This document shows positions 1 to 10,700 of a DNA stretch of 64,000 bases, piece by piece; the first letter of the stretch is position 1; every line of letters starts with the position of its first letter. The stretch lies in NCBI RefSeq assembly GCF_001522545.3, contig NC_031770.1:20296105-20360104 (forward strand), given 5' to 3'. The notes beneath the pieces were generated by a model that was given only the letters and a program-made list of their open reading frames with translations, was not told the DNA's origin and ran no database searches. Source of the DNA: Parus major. Its lineage: Eukaryota; Chordata; Aves; Passeriformes; Paridae. The position numbers and the translations under genes are program-made.

Positions 1-100
1 TTCCCTGTTCTCTTCCACTCCTGGTTTTTGTTCAGCTAAATTATTTAAAACCATGCCTTTTTTTATTATTTATTTATTACTTTGTGTCTACCTCCCCCAG
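1..100 (+). other. USH2A: USH2A intron (3' end)
   Basis: This is the downstream end of an intron whose start lies outside the window. It finishes with a pyrimidine-rich tract and the acceptor CTCCCCCAG at 92-100. An open frame starting at an ATG at position 53 runs through this tract into the exon, but that ATG is intronic and is not a start codon. Confidence 0.85.
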
Positions 101-331
101 GGACTAGCAGATACAAAAATCCCAGGGGCTGGTTCCCCCACGAGCAACCGCAGTTTCCGTATCGCAGCTGGGGGGAGAAGGCTGAGTCAGGGCCAGCTGA
201 GTCGCACGTATTCCCCTGCCTCTCTCCATCGCAGTGTCAGCCAGCTGCTCAACCTCTATGACAAGAAGACTTTTGACGAGTCACCTTGGGATGCCATCAT
301 TCACAACCATCGCACTACTGGCCGTGGCTTG
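101..331 (+). CDS. USH2A: USH2A (usherin), penultimate coding exon, cytoplasmic tail
   Basis: The exon encodes 77 residues in phase 0, beginning GLADTKIPGAGSP and ending TTGRGL. The acceptor is CAG at 98-100 and the donor is TTG|GTAAGG after 331. The peptide resembles the distal intracellular tail of vertebrate usherin, including the segment LHRSVSQLLNLYDKK. Usherin is a very large single-pass protein (about 5,200 residues in human) with laminin and fibronectin III domains. It forms part of the Usher ankle-link and periciliary complex of hair cells and photoreceptors. The membrane segment and ectodomain lie upstream of the window, so the gene is partial here. The tail is serine-rich, with no other domain visible. 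Identity rests on protein family recognition and on KCTD3 being the neighbour, as in human 1q41. Confidence 0.93.
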
Positions 332-2558
332 GTAAGGGCTCCTGCTCATCCTCTGGGATGCTGCTGTGCGTCACCTGCTAGAGATTTGTCTGTTCTGTTG
401 GAATAATGAAAAAAGTCTAAATGTCACAACTTCCTGGAGATACAGCCAAAAGGCCCAGAAGGACATGGTCATAGGTTAGATCCTCAAAATTCTTCAAGTC
501 TACGGTTCTTTTCCAGAGTTGCAGTTATCACACACTGCTCTTACAGGGTGCAAGGGATCCATGTGCATATCTTTATGGTTTCCATTGAATTATTAACTCC
601 ATGGTTTACCAAGGAAATGCACCTTGAATTCCCTTCTGTACATGTGAGGTAGGATGTCTTGGCATCCTTCACACATTTAGAGCCAGAAGTGGGAGCTTGA
701 GTTCTAGTGACTCCTGTTCCATTAACCGGGACTCAGCTGCTGATGAGATCTGCTCTCTGTCCTCTGCTCAGTTGCAATGCAGAGATTATATGAATGCTCG
801 TATCTCCTGGCATGTGTAACAAATGAATTCAAACTCTGCCCACATGGGACTAGAATAAGGTTGGGGGGCAGGCAAAGTGTTTCTCTTTTAATGTAGGACA
901 GAACAAGACAGTGCCATCAACAGGGATCTGAACGCACAGATACAGGACATGATTTTCAAGCCAAGGACAGTGATGACCTCCTTTCCTCCTTGTCACCAGG
1001 AAATACGCTTTTAAACTTCCAACCTTCCCTGACTAAATGCATGAGAAGGGCTTCAGGGGTCAGTGAGACACATGTTTGCTTCCTGAAAAAGATGAGAATT
1101 AAGGTTCCTAAAAAGGACCTACAATGGGGTGAAGGGCCTGTGAGGAAGTAACAAAATTAGATGGTTAGTGAGTGAGTGCAAGTTAGTGAGTGGATCTTGT
1201 CCAAAATGCAAATGAACTGGAGGATAGTCTGGCACATAAATCCAAGTAGCTTCCTCAGACTTTCACCTTCAGTACACCAAACAGCTGGGAGGGCTGGAAC
1301 ATACAGGCTTTCCACAGTATAGGTGTGTTGGTTCCATCACTTCAAACCCACTTAGACCCCAAGAGCAGGACCAAGGAAGCCGACAAGGCTTAAGTAAGAG
1401 GGTAGTGATAACTCTAGGCAAAACCCCTATAGGTACAGGTTAACCTTGAGCCTGCATTCTGCATCTCATAGACTTCCCAATTCAGTGGTATCATGAGTCA
1501 GACTTGCCCCTTTCTCACAGCTATCAAATCCTTGTGATTTAATCCCTTGGGGACTAACAACTCACCCAGGGTGCACCTTGCTGTGATTGCATCAGCCAAA
1601 AGAACAGCTCCCTGCAGCTGAGAGGAAGCTCTTGCTCTAGCTACGTATCTTGGGCTGACACCATGACTTAGTTTAGGTTGTAAACCCCCACTATTGCATG
1701 TTGAATGAATGAATTCAGACATACTCCAGCAAGTTTCAGGAGTGGCAGGAGCTGGAAAACAAAAATTTTCATTTCCTTTTGGTGGCATACAACCCTGACA
1801 GCATGAGCTCAGCTGCTTTATCAAATCAGCAGCTCTTCTGTCCATCTTCTGTCCATTGCTTTACATTGCCCTGAGACCAGGTCTCTGCTCCTGTATTGCT
1901 CAGCTACTCTCTTGCAATCAAACCTCCTGCAATGCTTTTGAGTTAGTTCTTTCTCTTTATTACTCACAGGAATAGTGGTTTCAAAGTTTGGTTCACCCCT
2001 TTGTCCAGCTTGCAAATCAATATAATGAATGGCTGCAGTGGCCCAGGACACAAAGCTGCAGTAACACTGCTAGTGCCCTCTTTATGCTATGGAAATGGTT
2101 TATTTCTTTCAACTTTCTTCAGCCTAATCCAGGAGTGGAAGCTCAGACACTCCCTTGGAAGCTTGAAGAACAAAACTTTACCTAAATCATATGTGATGTG
2201 CTTGTCACACAAAAGAAAAATGTAAACATGTTTTTTTCTTTTCATGGCTCCAAGTTCCCCAGTACACTGTAACAAACACTATATTATTGATCGTTTGTCA
2301 GACATATAGAGTAATTGAAGGAATTGATGGTATTCTTTTTTATCTTACTGCTTATTGTGAAAATCTAATTGTTTTGGATTCAGGTGCTTGAATGCTTTAG
2401 GTTCTTGTCTCTTCCTGGGAGGAAAGGGAAGACATCAGAAATGCACTTATTTGTCTGTTTAAGAACCATTTTTAGTGGGTAGGAGGAAAGAGAAATGAAG
2501 GCATCACCTTTAGTCTGGTACAGCTTTGGCTGACATGCTTTTTTCCCCTTCCTTACAG
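332..2558 (+). other. USH2A: USH2A last intron
   Basis: This 2,227-nt intron lies between the last two coding exons. It opens with GTAAGG and closes with the acceptor CCTTCCTTACAG. The short open frames inside it show no similarity I recognise. I see no repeat or RNA gene in it. Confidence 0.85.
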
Positions 2559-2648
2559 TATGTAGATGAAGAAGATCTTGTCAATGTCATCAAAGGCTTC
2601 AGCACTGTCACCAAAGAGCACACCACATTCACTGACACCCATCTCTGA
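2559..2648 (+). CDS. USH2A: USH2A terminal coding exon with PDZ-binding C-terminus
   Basis: The exon encodes 29 residues followed by TGA at 2646-2648, in phase with the preceding exon (TTG|TAT). It starts YVDEEDLVNVIKGFS and ends TTFTDTHL. The final residues DTHL form a class I PDZ ligand, which in mammalian usherin is known to bind PDZ proteins of the Usher network such as whirlin and harmonin. Conservation of these last residues is the strongest single piece of evidence for the gene's identity and for an intact 3' end. Confidence 0.96.
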   Translation, partial: YVDEEDLVNVIKGFSTVTKEHTTFTDTHL

Positions 2649-3180
2649 AGAACAAAACCTGCTTTTCTAGAAAATGAAAGTAGATAATTTGCCAAAAGCA
2701 GCCTGCATGCCTTTGCAGGCAGGGATAGGGCTGCTGTTTCCCCACCCCATGCCCTGGAGTTAATAGATAAAACTAGTTTTATGGAGGGGATGTGGGCGGG
2801 GCGGGGGGGGGTAAGTTGGCCTTTTTTTCAACATCCCTTTCACTGTATAGTAAAAACTGTGTGCTAGCACTGACACCTCATAAAGGTAAGAGAATAGTTT
2901 GAGAATCCCTCAGTCATACAGTAGTAAAAGACTGTGAAGGTAGAGGCTCTCATCTTTGTCTCTTATCCAGCTTTCCCAGCTGAGGAGGGTTGTAGGGGTG
3001 GGGGAGGGAGGTTGGGGGGCAGCATGTTTGGTAAGGAAGTCCTTTACATGTCCAAAAAACATGTGGCTAAAAAGGGTCTGCATGGCAGAATGTCCATGTT
3101 TTTTCCTGGCCTCACAGATCTCCAGCACAAAATTGTGTTCCTGCACAGGGAAATAAACAGCACTGAAGGAATTCTTATGA
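2649..3180 (+). other. USH2A: USH2A probable 3' UTR
   Basis: Non-coding sequence runs from the stop codon to the first good polyadenylation signal. It contains a G-rich run at about 2,789-2,812 and another G-rich stretch at about 2,986-3,020. The end is inferred from the signal at 3152-3157; no transcript evidence is available here. Confidence 0.6.
3152..3157 (+). terminator. USH2A: USH2A candidate poly(A) signal AATAAA
   Basis: A canonical AATAAA sits 504 nt past the stop codon. A T/GT-rich downstream element (TTTGTGTTTT, about 3194-3203) follows roughly 40 nt later, the expected spacing. Further AATAAA copies at 3265-3270 and 3346-3351 could serve as alternatives. Confidence 0.65.
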
Positions 3181-3648
3181 AGTTGTTCTAGCCTTTGTGT
3201 TTTCTCACTCCCTTTTCCCCACCCTCTCAGCTCAACTTAAAAAAACCCAACAAAACAGGTCATTAATAAATGCTGAACTCCAAGCATGCTTTTTCACTTG
3301 CTGCCACATCCTTCCTTTCTGCTTAAGTATTACTAATCCACAGGTAATAAAACTTGTTCACCATCCACAGTAAACTAGGTGCAAACAGCAAGCAGCCAGT
3401 GCAACACAGGTATGAAATACCATGTCAAGGCACTTGTAATTAAGAATTATTACACCATGACAGTAGACCTACTCCCATATTCATCTCTGTCCGTTTTCCA
3501 GAGAAAGTGACAAGGAAGCCCTCAAGAGACTGCCAGTTCTGTGTATACTGCCAAGCATATTTTTATGCATTCTCTCAGTCACAATCAGCAAAATCCATCA
3601 TCTGATACGACACGTTTTCAGAAAGTACAAGCAACACTCCTCTGGCAA

Positions 3649-3654
3649 TTTATT
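3649..3654 (-). terminator. KCTD3: KCTD3 candidate distal poly(A) signal AATAAA
   Basis: On the minus strand this reads AATAAA, about 545 nt past the KCTD3 stop codon. A GT-rich stretch (GTGTTGCTTG) lies about 15-20 nt downstream of it. It is a reasonable 3' end, still about 0.5 kb clear of the USH2A signal. Confidence 0.5.
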
Positions 3655-4082
3655 TGGACTAAGAGACAAAATCATATGATATTTTGGATAGCTTCCTCCT
3701 TAACCTGCACAAAACATTTTGGATATCAGACAGCAGCATACAGAGCAAGGATCCCATTCATGAAACAAGACTACAGATGCAGCTCTGTGCATTAGGCAAA
3801 ATCCACCCAAGACAGCAGCAGCACTGTAGAGCAGTGTGCGGCTGCATCTAAAGGGCCTCCTCTGCTCAGCAACCAAGTTTTCCTTTAGCACTGTCACTTT
3901 CCCCAGAACAAAAATAATCACAACATATTACATGCCTGACCACATTTACGCAAGAATGCACAACAAGATTTTGGACCAAGTACCGTACTACATTTTGAAG
4001 CATTACATAAAGTCACCCATTGATGTGGACAACCCTTCAAAGCTTTGGCAGCAGCTAGGTTCTTTCTCATAACCTTACAAGT

Positions 4083-4088
4083 TTTATT
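4083..4088 (-). terminator. KCTD3: KCTD3 candidate proximal poly(A) signal AATAAA
   Basis: A minus-strand AATAAA lies only about 110 nt past the stop codon. If used, it gives a very short 3' UTR; the copy at 3649-3654 gives a longer one. Which is used cannot be decided from sequence alone. Confidence 0.45.
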
Positions 4089-4196
4089 CTGGTATCAGAA
4101 CAAAATCCCACTCAAGAAACAACCCACAAAATGTAACATCATGCCTGCTACCAGCCAGAGGGCACCTGCACCTTGTTTTTGCCACCAGACACATTT

Positions 4197-4779
4197 TCAC
4201 AAGCCGTAGTCTTGGCAAGATGAGTCGTTCTTCCGGTGTCGTGGTGAAGCAGCTGTCTTTGTAGGTGATGGAGAAGCTGCACCAGGTAATTCAGGCCCAC
4301 CTTCAGCAAGGACTGGTGCTGAGGCCAGGAGAGGCACTTTCTTTCTTCCCAAGAAACCAGCTCCTTCAAATCCCATCTTCTTTTTGCTTTCTGCTTTGGT
4401 TTCGTTCTCTTCTTCTGGTCCTCTTCTTTTGAGATCCAGAGAATTCTCTGCCAGGCGGTGAACCTCTGTACTGCAACACCCACCTGCATCTGTCACACCT
4501 GTGCCTCTCACTTCAAGTGCTGTTGATTGGACTGCCTTCCTCTCAGCCGCACTGCCCTCAGCTGTTGCCTTCTTGGCCTCTGTCTGGCTTGAATTCCCAT
4601 TTGTAGCAGCTGCCTTTTCTGTTGGGCTTTTGCTGGATAAGTTAAAAGCTTGGAAGTCCCGGTAACTGTGAAAGCTCTCTGTCCGCCTTGCTCTTGCCAA
4701 GAGGGGGCTTTCTCTGTATGGCCGCACAGAGCCATACGTGGCAGTTTCATGGATTGTTTCATGGTGCTGCAATTGGAGG
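4197..4779 (-). CDS. KCTD3: KCTD3 exon 18 (terminal coding exon)
   Basis: This 583-nt exon encodes residues 625-818 and ends with TGA at 4197-4199. It begins after the acceptor TTCTGAAG with [18 protein letters not shown] and contains the well-conserved block [20 protein letters not shown]. The middle is rich in Ala, Glu and Lys and differs most from the human protein. The end carries [10 protein letters not shown], then [17 protein letters not shown], and finishes CQDYGL where human has QEYSL. It looks like a disordered, phosphorylatable tail. The intron before it (4780-5109) has nothing recognisable. Confidence 0.96.
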
Positions 4780-7700
4780 CTTCAGAAAAGACAAGAAAAG
4801 CAGATGTTAGGCTGAGAATAGCAGCCAGTTCTTCTGCACACCACTGCTCTCACCTACCACTGCAATTCCCACTACAATCGCAATCACCACAGCCACCACA
4901 CAAAGGCTTCCAGATCACTTCAGATTCTCAGAGAATACTTCAGTCTGCACACATACAAACCAGCAGGAATCAAGGAGTGTGTGTAGTTCAAGCCATTTAT
5001 GGCATGAATTTAGGGGCTCAGCTACAGCCTTCAATTCACCAAACCAGTTTGCCTACCTGAAAAGTAAAGCCTTTAGTGTCTGCAGCCAGTGCCACTCTTG
5101 GTGACTTACCTGGAATTAGATTCCCGAAGCCGGTTTGGCTGAACAACTGAGGTGGCAGGACTGATGTTGGGTGTGGCACAGCGAGATGTACTCAAGTCAC
5201 ACTGGTCAAGCAGCTTGAGCAGCTCTTCCTCTGTGGGGCCACCAACATCTGCAAGAGAGAGAGCTCTTAAGAGGCCAAATCCATTTAATGCAGTCAGGCA
5301 CACCTGAGGACACAAAAAAGAACTACACCACAGTCCTGGAATAACGCAACTCACCTTTGTCTTCACTCTTATTAACCATGTCCATAGCTGTGGTCAGGTC
5401 CCACATCTGGATGCTGCCATTGGAATGTCCAGTGAAGAGGTAGCGGCGTGGCCGGGAGCCCATCCTGCTGGATCCTTCACATTCTCGCACAGTAAATGAC
5501 GAAATGGTAGTGCAGTCAACTGCCTGGATCTCACAAATCCTGCAGGAAGAGAAATCCCAAATTACCTGAACAATTACACCTGGCAGAGTTTGGCCACTGA
5601 AGTCAGTACTGGTTCAATTTTCTGAGAAGGCACCAAACTTGGCATCAGAAAAAGACCTTTTCTCCAGATGAAATTCCTTCGCCTGTATGACTGGCACACT
5701 GCTCAGCTGCAGACAATCCCTTCCCACCCTCAGTCCATCTGCACTCTTACTGTTTATTAGGCAGCCCCCACATGTTCCATGTCCATTTTCTGCTTACAGT
5801 GATTAGAAAGGCTCTCACAACAATGACAGAAACCAGCCCCTTCATATGCTAGACACTAGGAAACTAACCTGCAGAAACAGCACATTTACCCACATAAAAG
5901 ACATGCAAAAAAAAAAATAAATCCAAAGATGATACATCTATAATGTAGATGTTATCTATAAAGATAACTTTTGTCATATCACAACTGCAATTTCACTTGT
6001 CATACCAGATCTCCATTGCTTTTTTTCCCCCTTTATTTTAGAAGTTTGTGAGGAGTGATGAGAAGAGAAGAAAAGAACTTCTAAAACTAAGCTGCTCATG
6101 CTCTGGGTAGTTTGTTTTACTGGCCCTTTGTAATGAACTTTTCACCCAAGCAATGCCAAAATAAGTCACAGTGTTGAGGCATTAATGTTTTCATTCAGAT
6201 TCAAAGTTATTAGGCAAAAGATGCAAAAATGAAGCATAGAACTGAGATGTGCTGTCTTTCTGATCTCTTGTCATCTTCCTAGCCTAAGAGAAAGAAAAGC
6301 AGCTGTGCATTTGGCAATATTTCTTCCTATGTTGGCAGCAATCTTAGTAGAATAGTATGAAGTCAAGCCCAAGAAAATAATCGAACAGATGACCTAGAAA
6401 ACAGTACCTCCATTTTAAAAGGTTCTAATATCTTCAAAGCCAAGTGCAAAGAAAGAGAGAAACCCTTTTGTGAGCAGCATAATCCCCGCCACCAGCAACT
6501 TCGGCAGCAGTTTTGAAATTAAATGTTAGCATGGTACCGTGGTTGAGTCACATATTCTGTAGAGGCACAGAAATGTTTGTTTTCTGAGCTCCATCATGAA
6601 ATGAGTCTCTGATATCACACCTCTCAAAAAGCCTTTTGGCTTTGAGGCTGTACTAATTGTTAAGTAACAGTTCTGTTACTGACACACAAACAAGAGTTCA
6701 GACAAAGCTGTCAAGCATAGTAGAGGGCTGTTATGTGCCACTGCATGCACTTAGCATGGAGGAGGGAGACATCGCCACCTGAACAGGCCTAGTCCTGCCT
6801 CTTTCCCACTTAAAACATGGATGTACCTTTTCCCAGTTGAAGACAGCCTTACAAACAGCTTATTAGTAATGGGAACAACTTTTTGGATAAACACCTGTTG
6901 ATCATCACGTTCACCAAAGGGTCCTAGATGGAAAAAAAGGAAAGATCACTTGTTTGTTTGTTTCAATTCCCTCACCTTTTTCCCCAAACAGTTCTGAAAA
7001 CCCAGACCCATATGAGTATGACCACTGCAATTTTAAAGTATCATGAGCAGGGAGCTCAAGGACCAATAGCTAGCAAAAGCCATCCAATGGTTAGCAGTCT
7101 CTACAGATCCAAATCAGTTTTTGTTGTTCTAAGGGACACACATTCTTAAATTAGCTGTGTGTTCCTGGAAGAATTACTATGTCAGCACAAACCCTACATT
7201 AGCTCTCTATAATAACAGTAAATACTTTGTTGTTTTGCAGCTCCTAGATGTTTAAAGGCTTAATCAGATTTCTAGCAATAATACTGATGCCAGTTCACAA
7301 GCCATCCTATTCATCAAAGGTTCATTTGCAAGGCTCAGACCACCAAGGAATCTAAACTACCTGTCTACCCATATTTACAATCACACATTCCTTCAGTACC
7401 TTGCTACAGCAAAGTGCTAGCACCCTTTGCCTCTGCAGTTGCCAGGCTTCAGTGAACTTTATCACGACTTTGAAGTTGTTTAAGAATTTTTTCCATGCTT
7501 TGTTTAACCCCCAGCTGAACAGTGAACTGGAATTTGCAGTAGACCAAGTTTGCTATGCTCATTTGCTTTATACAGTCTCCTACACTTTCTCTCATTCTCT
7601 AGTTAAATCAGAATTGAAATGCTATATCAGTTTGCTAAAGGAAGAGGAATAGTATCTATGCTCCTAAGATTGTTTATCCCTTTTTCTGTCATTCAGAGTA

Positions 7701-10700
7701 AGTCCTTTAAGTGTACTCACTCTCTACAGCCTAAACAATAATTCTAAGGGAATCCTACAGATCCTTGCCATCGTTTCAAGGGGAGAGTAGTGTATAAGAG
7801 CTTACACCCATCAACTTGCACATTATAGGGCTGAAGGTCTGTTAAACCATTATAATACTAGTGAAGGTACAGGCACAGCAAAACCCAGAGACATCCTACC
7901 AATGTCATTTCCAGAACAGTAACTGCCATGACTCTCTGCTTCCTCCAGGGATAAGATTTTGAATGATGCAAGAGGTGTTGAGCCTGGCTGAGTCGAAATC
8001 ATACCCCGGAACCGAGTCACAGTCCATGTCCGGACATGGTTGTTATCAGCACAAACTAGAAAGGAAAAGATGTGCAAGGGATGACGAAACATTTAGATAA
8101 ACTTCTCTAATGATCATCTATATGGTAGATTTTCATGACTGAGTGATCAAGAATTTAGTCAATGTGAGGTCACATAGCATCTCGAGACAATTTTCTAACA
8201 GTCTACACATTCTTGCTGATGTCTTATTTTCTATCAGTTTTGTTTCTTCACTAGAAATTCAAGAAACTGAGACAGATGCAAGACCCAACTAAGGTCTGGT
8301 CTAGCACCAATAGCCTACAGCCCCCTTCAATCCCCTGTGTGCAGATGCTAGGACAAGATGTTATGAGAGCAGCCTGGCAGCAGAACCCTCCTCACACAAC
8401 AGCCCTATTCCATTTGATTCATCAATTAACTCAGTTTTGTACATACAGATGTGCCCTCTCCTGGTACTGAGGGTTTAGCAGCAACTTGCAGGAGAACAGA
8501 TAACCTCTGAGCTGTTTATTTGCAGTATAATTGGTTACCATGTTCCTGTTCATTTTTTTTTTGAGCAACGGGATAGCATTAAGATGTAAACCAGTTCTCT
8601 GCCATGCCCTGGCTGCTGGATTCTGGATTAAATAGCTTTTTACAGAGGAAGGAGTGACTGCATCTTCTCTACAAGTAAGACATATTCCTAAGCAAAAGAC
8701 CAGGACAAGCAGAATAGCACAACAAACACTAGGAGACTGCTGAGAAAAGCAACAGAGACAGCCCTTTGAAGTCACAGGAAGGCTTTTTCTAGTGCCCAGG
8801 AGGAGATGGTGCACATTTTTCTGCAGCCCAGAAAGCTCCTGAAAGGCTGTTAAAAGACGACTAGTCCTGAAGGACCTGTGTGCAACAATAAAATTTGACA
8901 GATATACATTTGTTTACAAACCCTTTTATTTTCACAAATGGCAACTTTGGAATAAGACATAAATGAAAGAGTGAGTTGTTCTAGTATCTGGTCAAATAAA
9001 ACTTGGGCCTTTCAGCTGCTAATGAATTAATGCTTTGAAAAATGCTTACTTTAAGAAGGAGGATCCAAGCAAATCTAACCCTTCCCCTGCCCCCAAATCT
9101 GTCCAAATCATTTCTATTACATGTGGGAACGATGCAAGTTATAGAGCATAGTATACAAATACTGCCTTACTCAGGAGGAGGGGAGAACCACCAATACACA
9201 TCTGTGCACACATTACCTGACACGAGGTGTTTCTCTGAGAGCATGATCTTCGTGACAGGGCTTCGATGAACCGTGAAGGTCTGAAAGAGCTGAGGGCCAG
9301 ACCCGACTGTCTCAGGGTGCTGTACAATCACCCTCACTGCTCCAGAGCTGGTGCCATACGCAATCTCAATCCAGTTGCCACTTACACCTAAAACGAGCAA
9401 GAACACAGTTGTTCCCCCAGGAATAAAAGCTTGGCTTACTGGGGGCTAGGGAAGGAGACAGTACAAAATTGTTTCCAAGCTTCCACAGTAAGAAAGCTGT
9501 GTTTTTAAATACTGTTTACTCAATATTTTCCCATAAACAGGAAGGCATTTTGCCACTAAAATGACCCCAGGTTTGTTCAACACTCTACTACATACTTCAA
9601 CATTGCCTTAATAAAAGCCTCCTTTCCCATTCTCTCCTCCCTCCTGAAAGTGAAGGAAGAAATGGATAAAGTCATATAATCAGATATTTTGGCACTCATT
9701 GCATTGATATGGTCTATATGTGCCACATAACATTTATTTTTCTGCCTTAGTTGGAGACAAATGGGAAAGCAAAGCAAAACAGAAAGAACTACAGTTTAAA
9801 AAGTCGCTGTGGTATCAATATTATTATGTAACTACTTTCTCTCAGTCTGGGCTTTTTCGAGTTTTACTTTGCTTCGGGTTTTTGTTGTTGCTATTGTTTC
9901 TCTTTTTAATTTAAAACATAACGGCACCATAATTACAAAAGCATCATCAAGCTGCATATGGAAATGTTCCTTAGTATATATTATAAAGTCAGACACACAT
10001 GCAAGGTTGTGTCTCCCCCTTAACCAGTTTAGCACAAACTATTTCAGCAAATACAATTCATAATCTAAAAGCCTCTCCGGTGCAAAAGGCTTAAAACCAA
10101 CCAAGATACATTAGGCACAAGTATTAATAGATACATGGAAGTATATGTACCTGTTTATACCAACTACAGGTGTAAGGGAAAACAGCTATACCTAGTGTTC
10201 TTCGTTCATTGGAAGATGATTAAATGAAGAAAAATTCTTTGTTTATGTCAAGGGCTACTTTGTGTGCTTTAACCCTGCTAAGCAGCAACAGGAAAAGCAC
10301 ATTTCTAACGAACTCTCAGTGAAAAGACAGTGGTAGAATACTGACTTGTTTTAGGTGTGAGGTAGACACTGAGAGCTGTTATAGCATCATTGGAGGGATC
10401 ATGGTACAATTCTGTCACAAGAAGATCATTGTCTTTCATCCGAAGTGGGAACTTCTGCATATCTGTGGGGAGGAGACATTTACTCTCATTAGAAAGAGTT
10501 GGTCTGATGCAACTTAAGTCAACTAAAGAGTGTAACAAAAAAAGCATTAGCACATCTTTTTTATTCCACCCTGCTCCCTTTCCTTACCTATATAGTAGAT
10601 AGAACCATTGTTACAGCCCAGCAACAGGAAAGACCCAGCAGTATCATAGCTTGTGATAGGAACAACATCCTGAACCTAGCGCAAATAGAAAGGAAAAAAT

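Noticed and set aside
53..406. 117-codon frame with its own ATG covering the first USH2A exon
   Set aside because: The ATG and hydrophobic start are intronic, and the frame reads through both splice sites; only 101-331 is exon.
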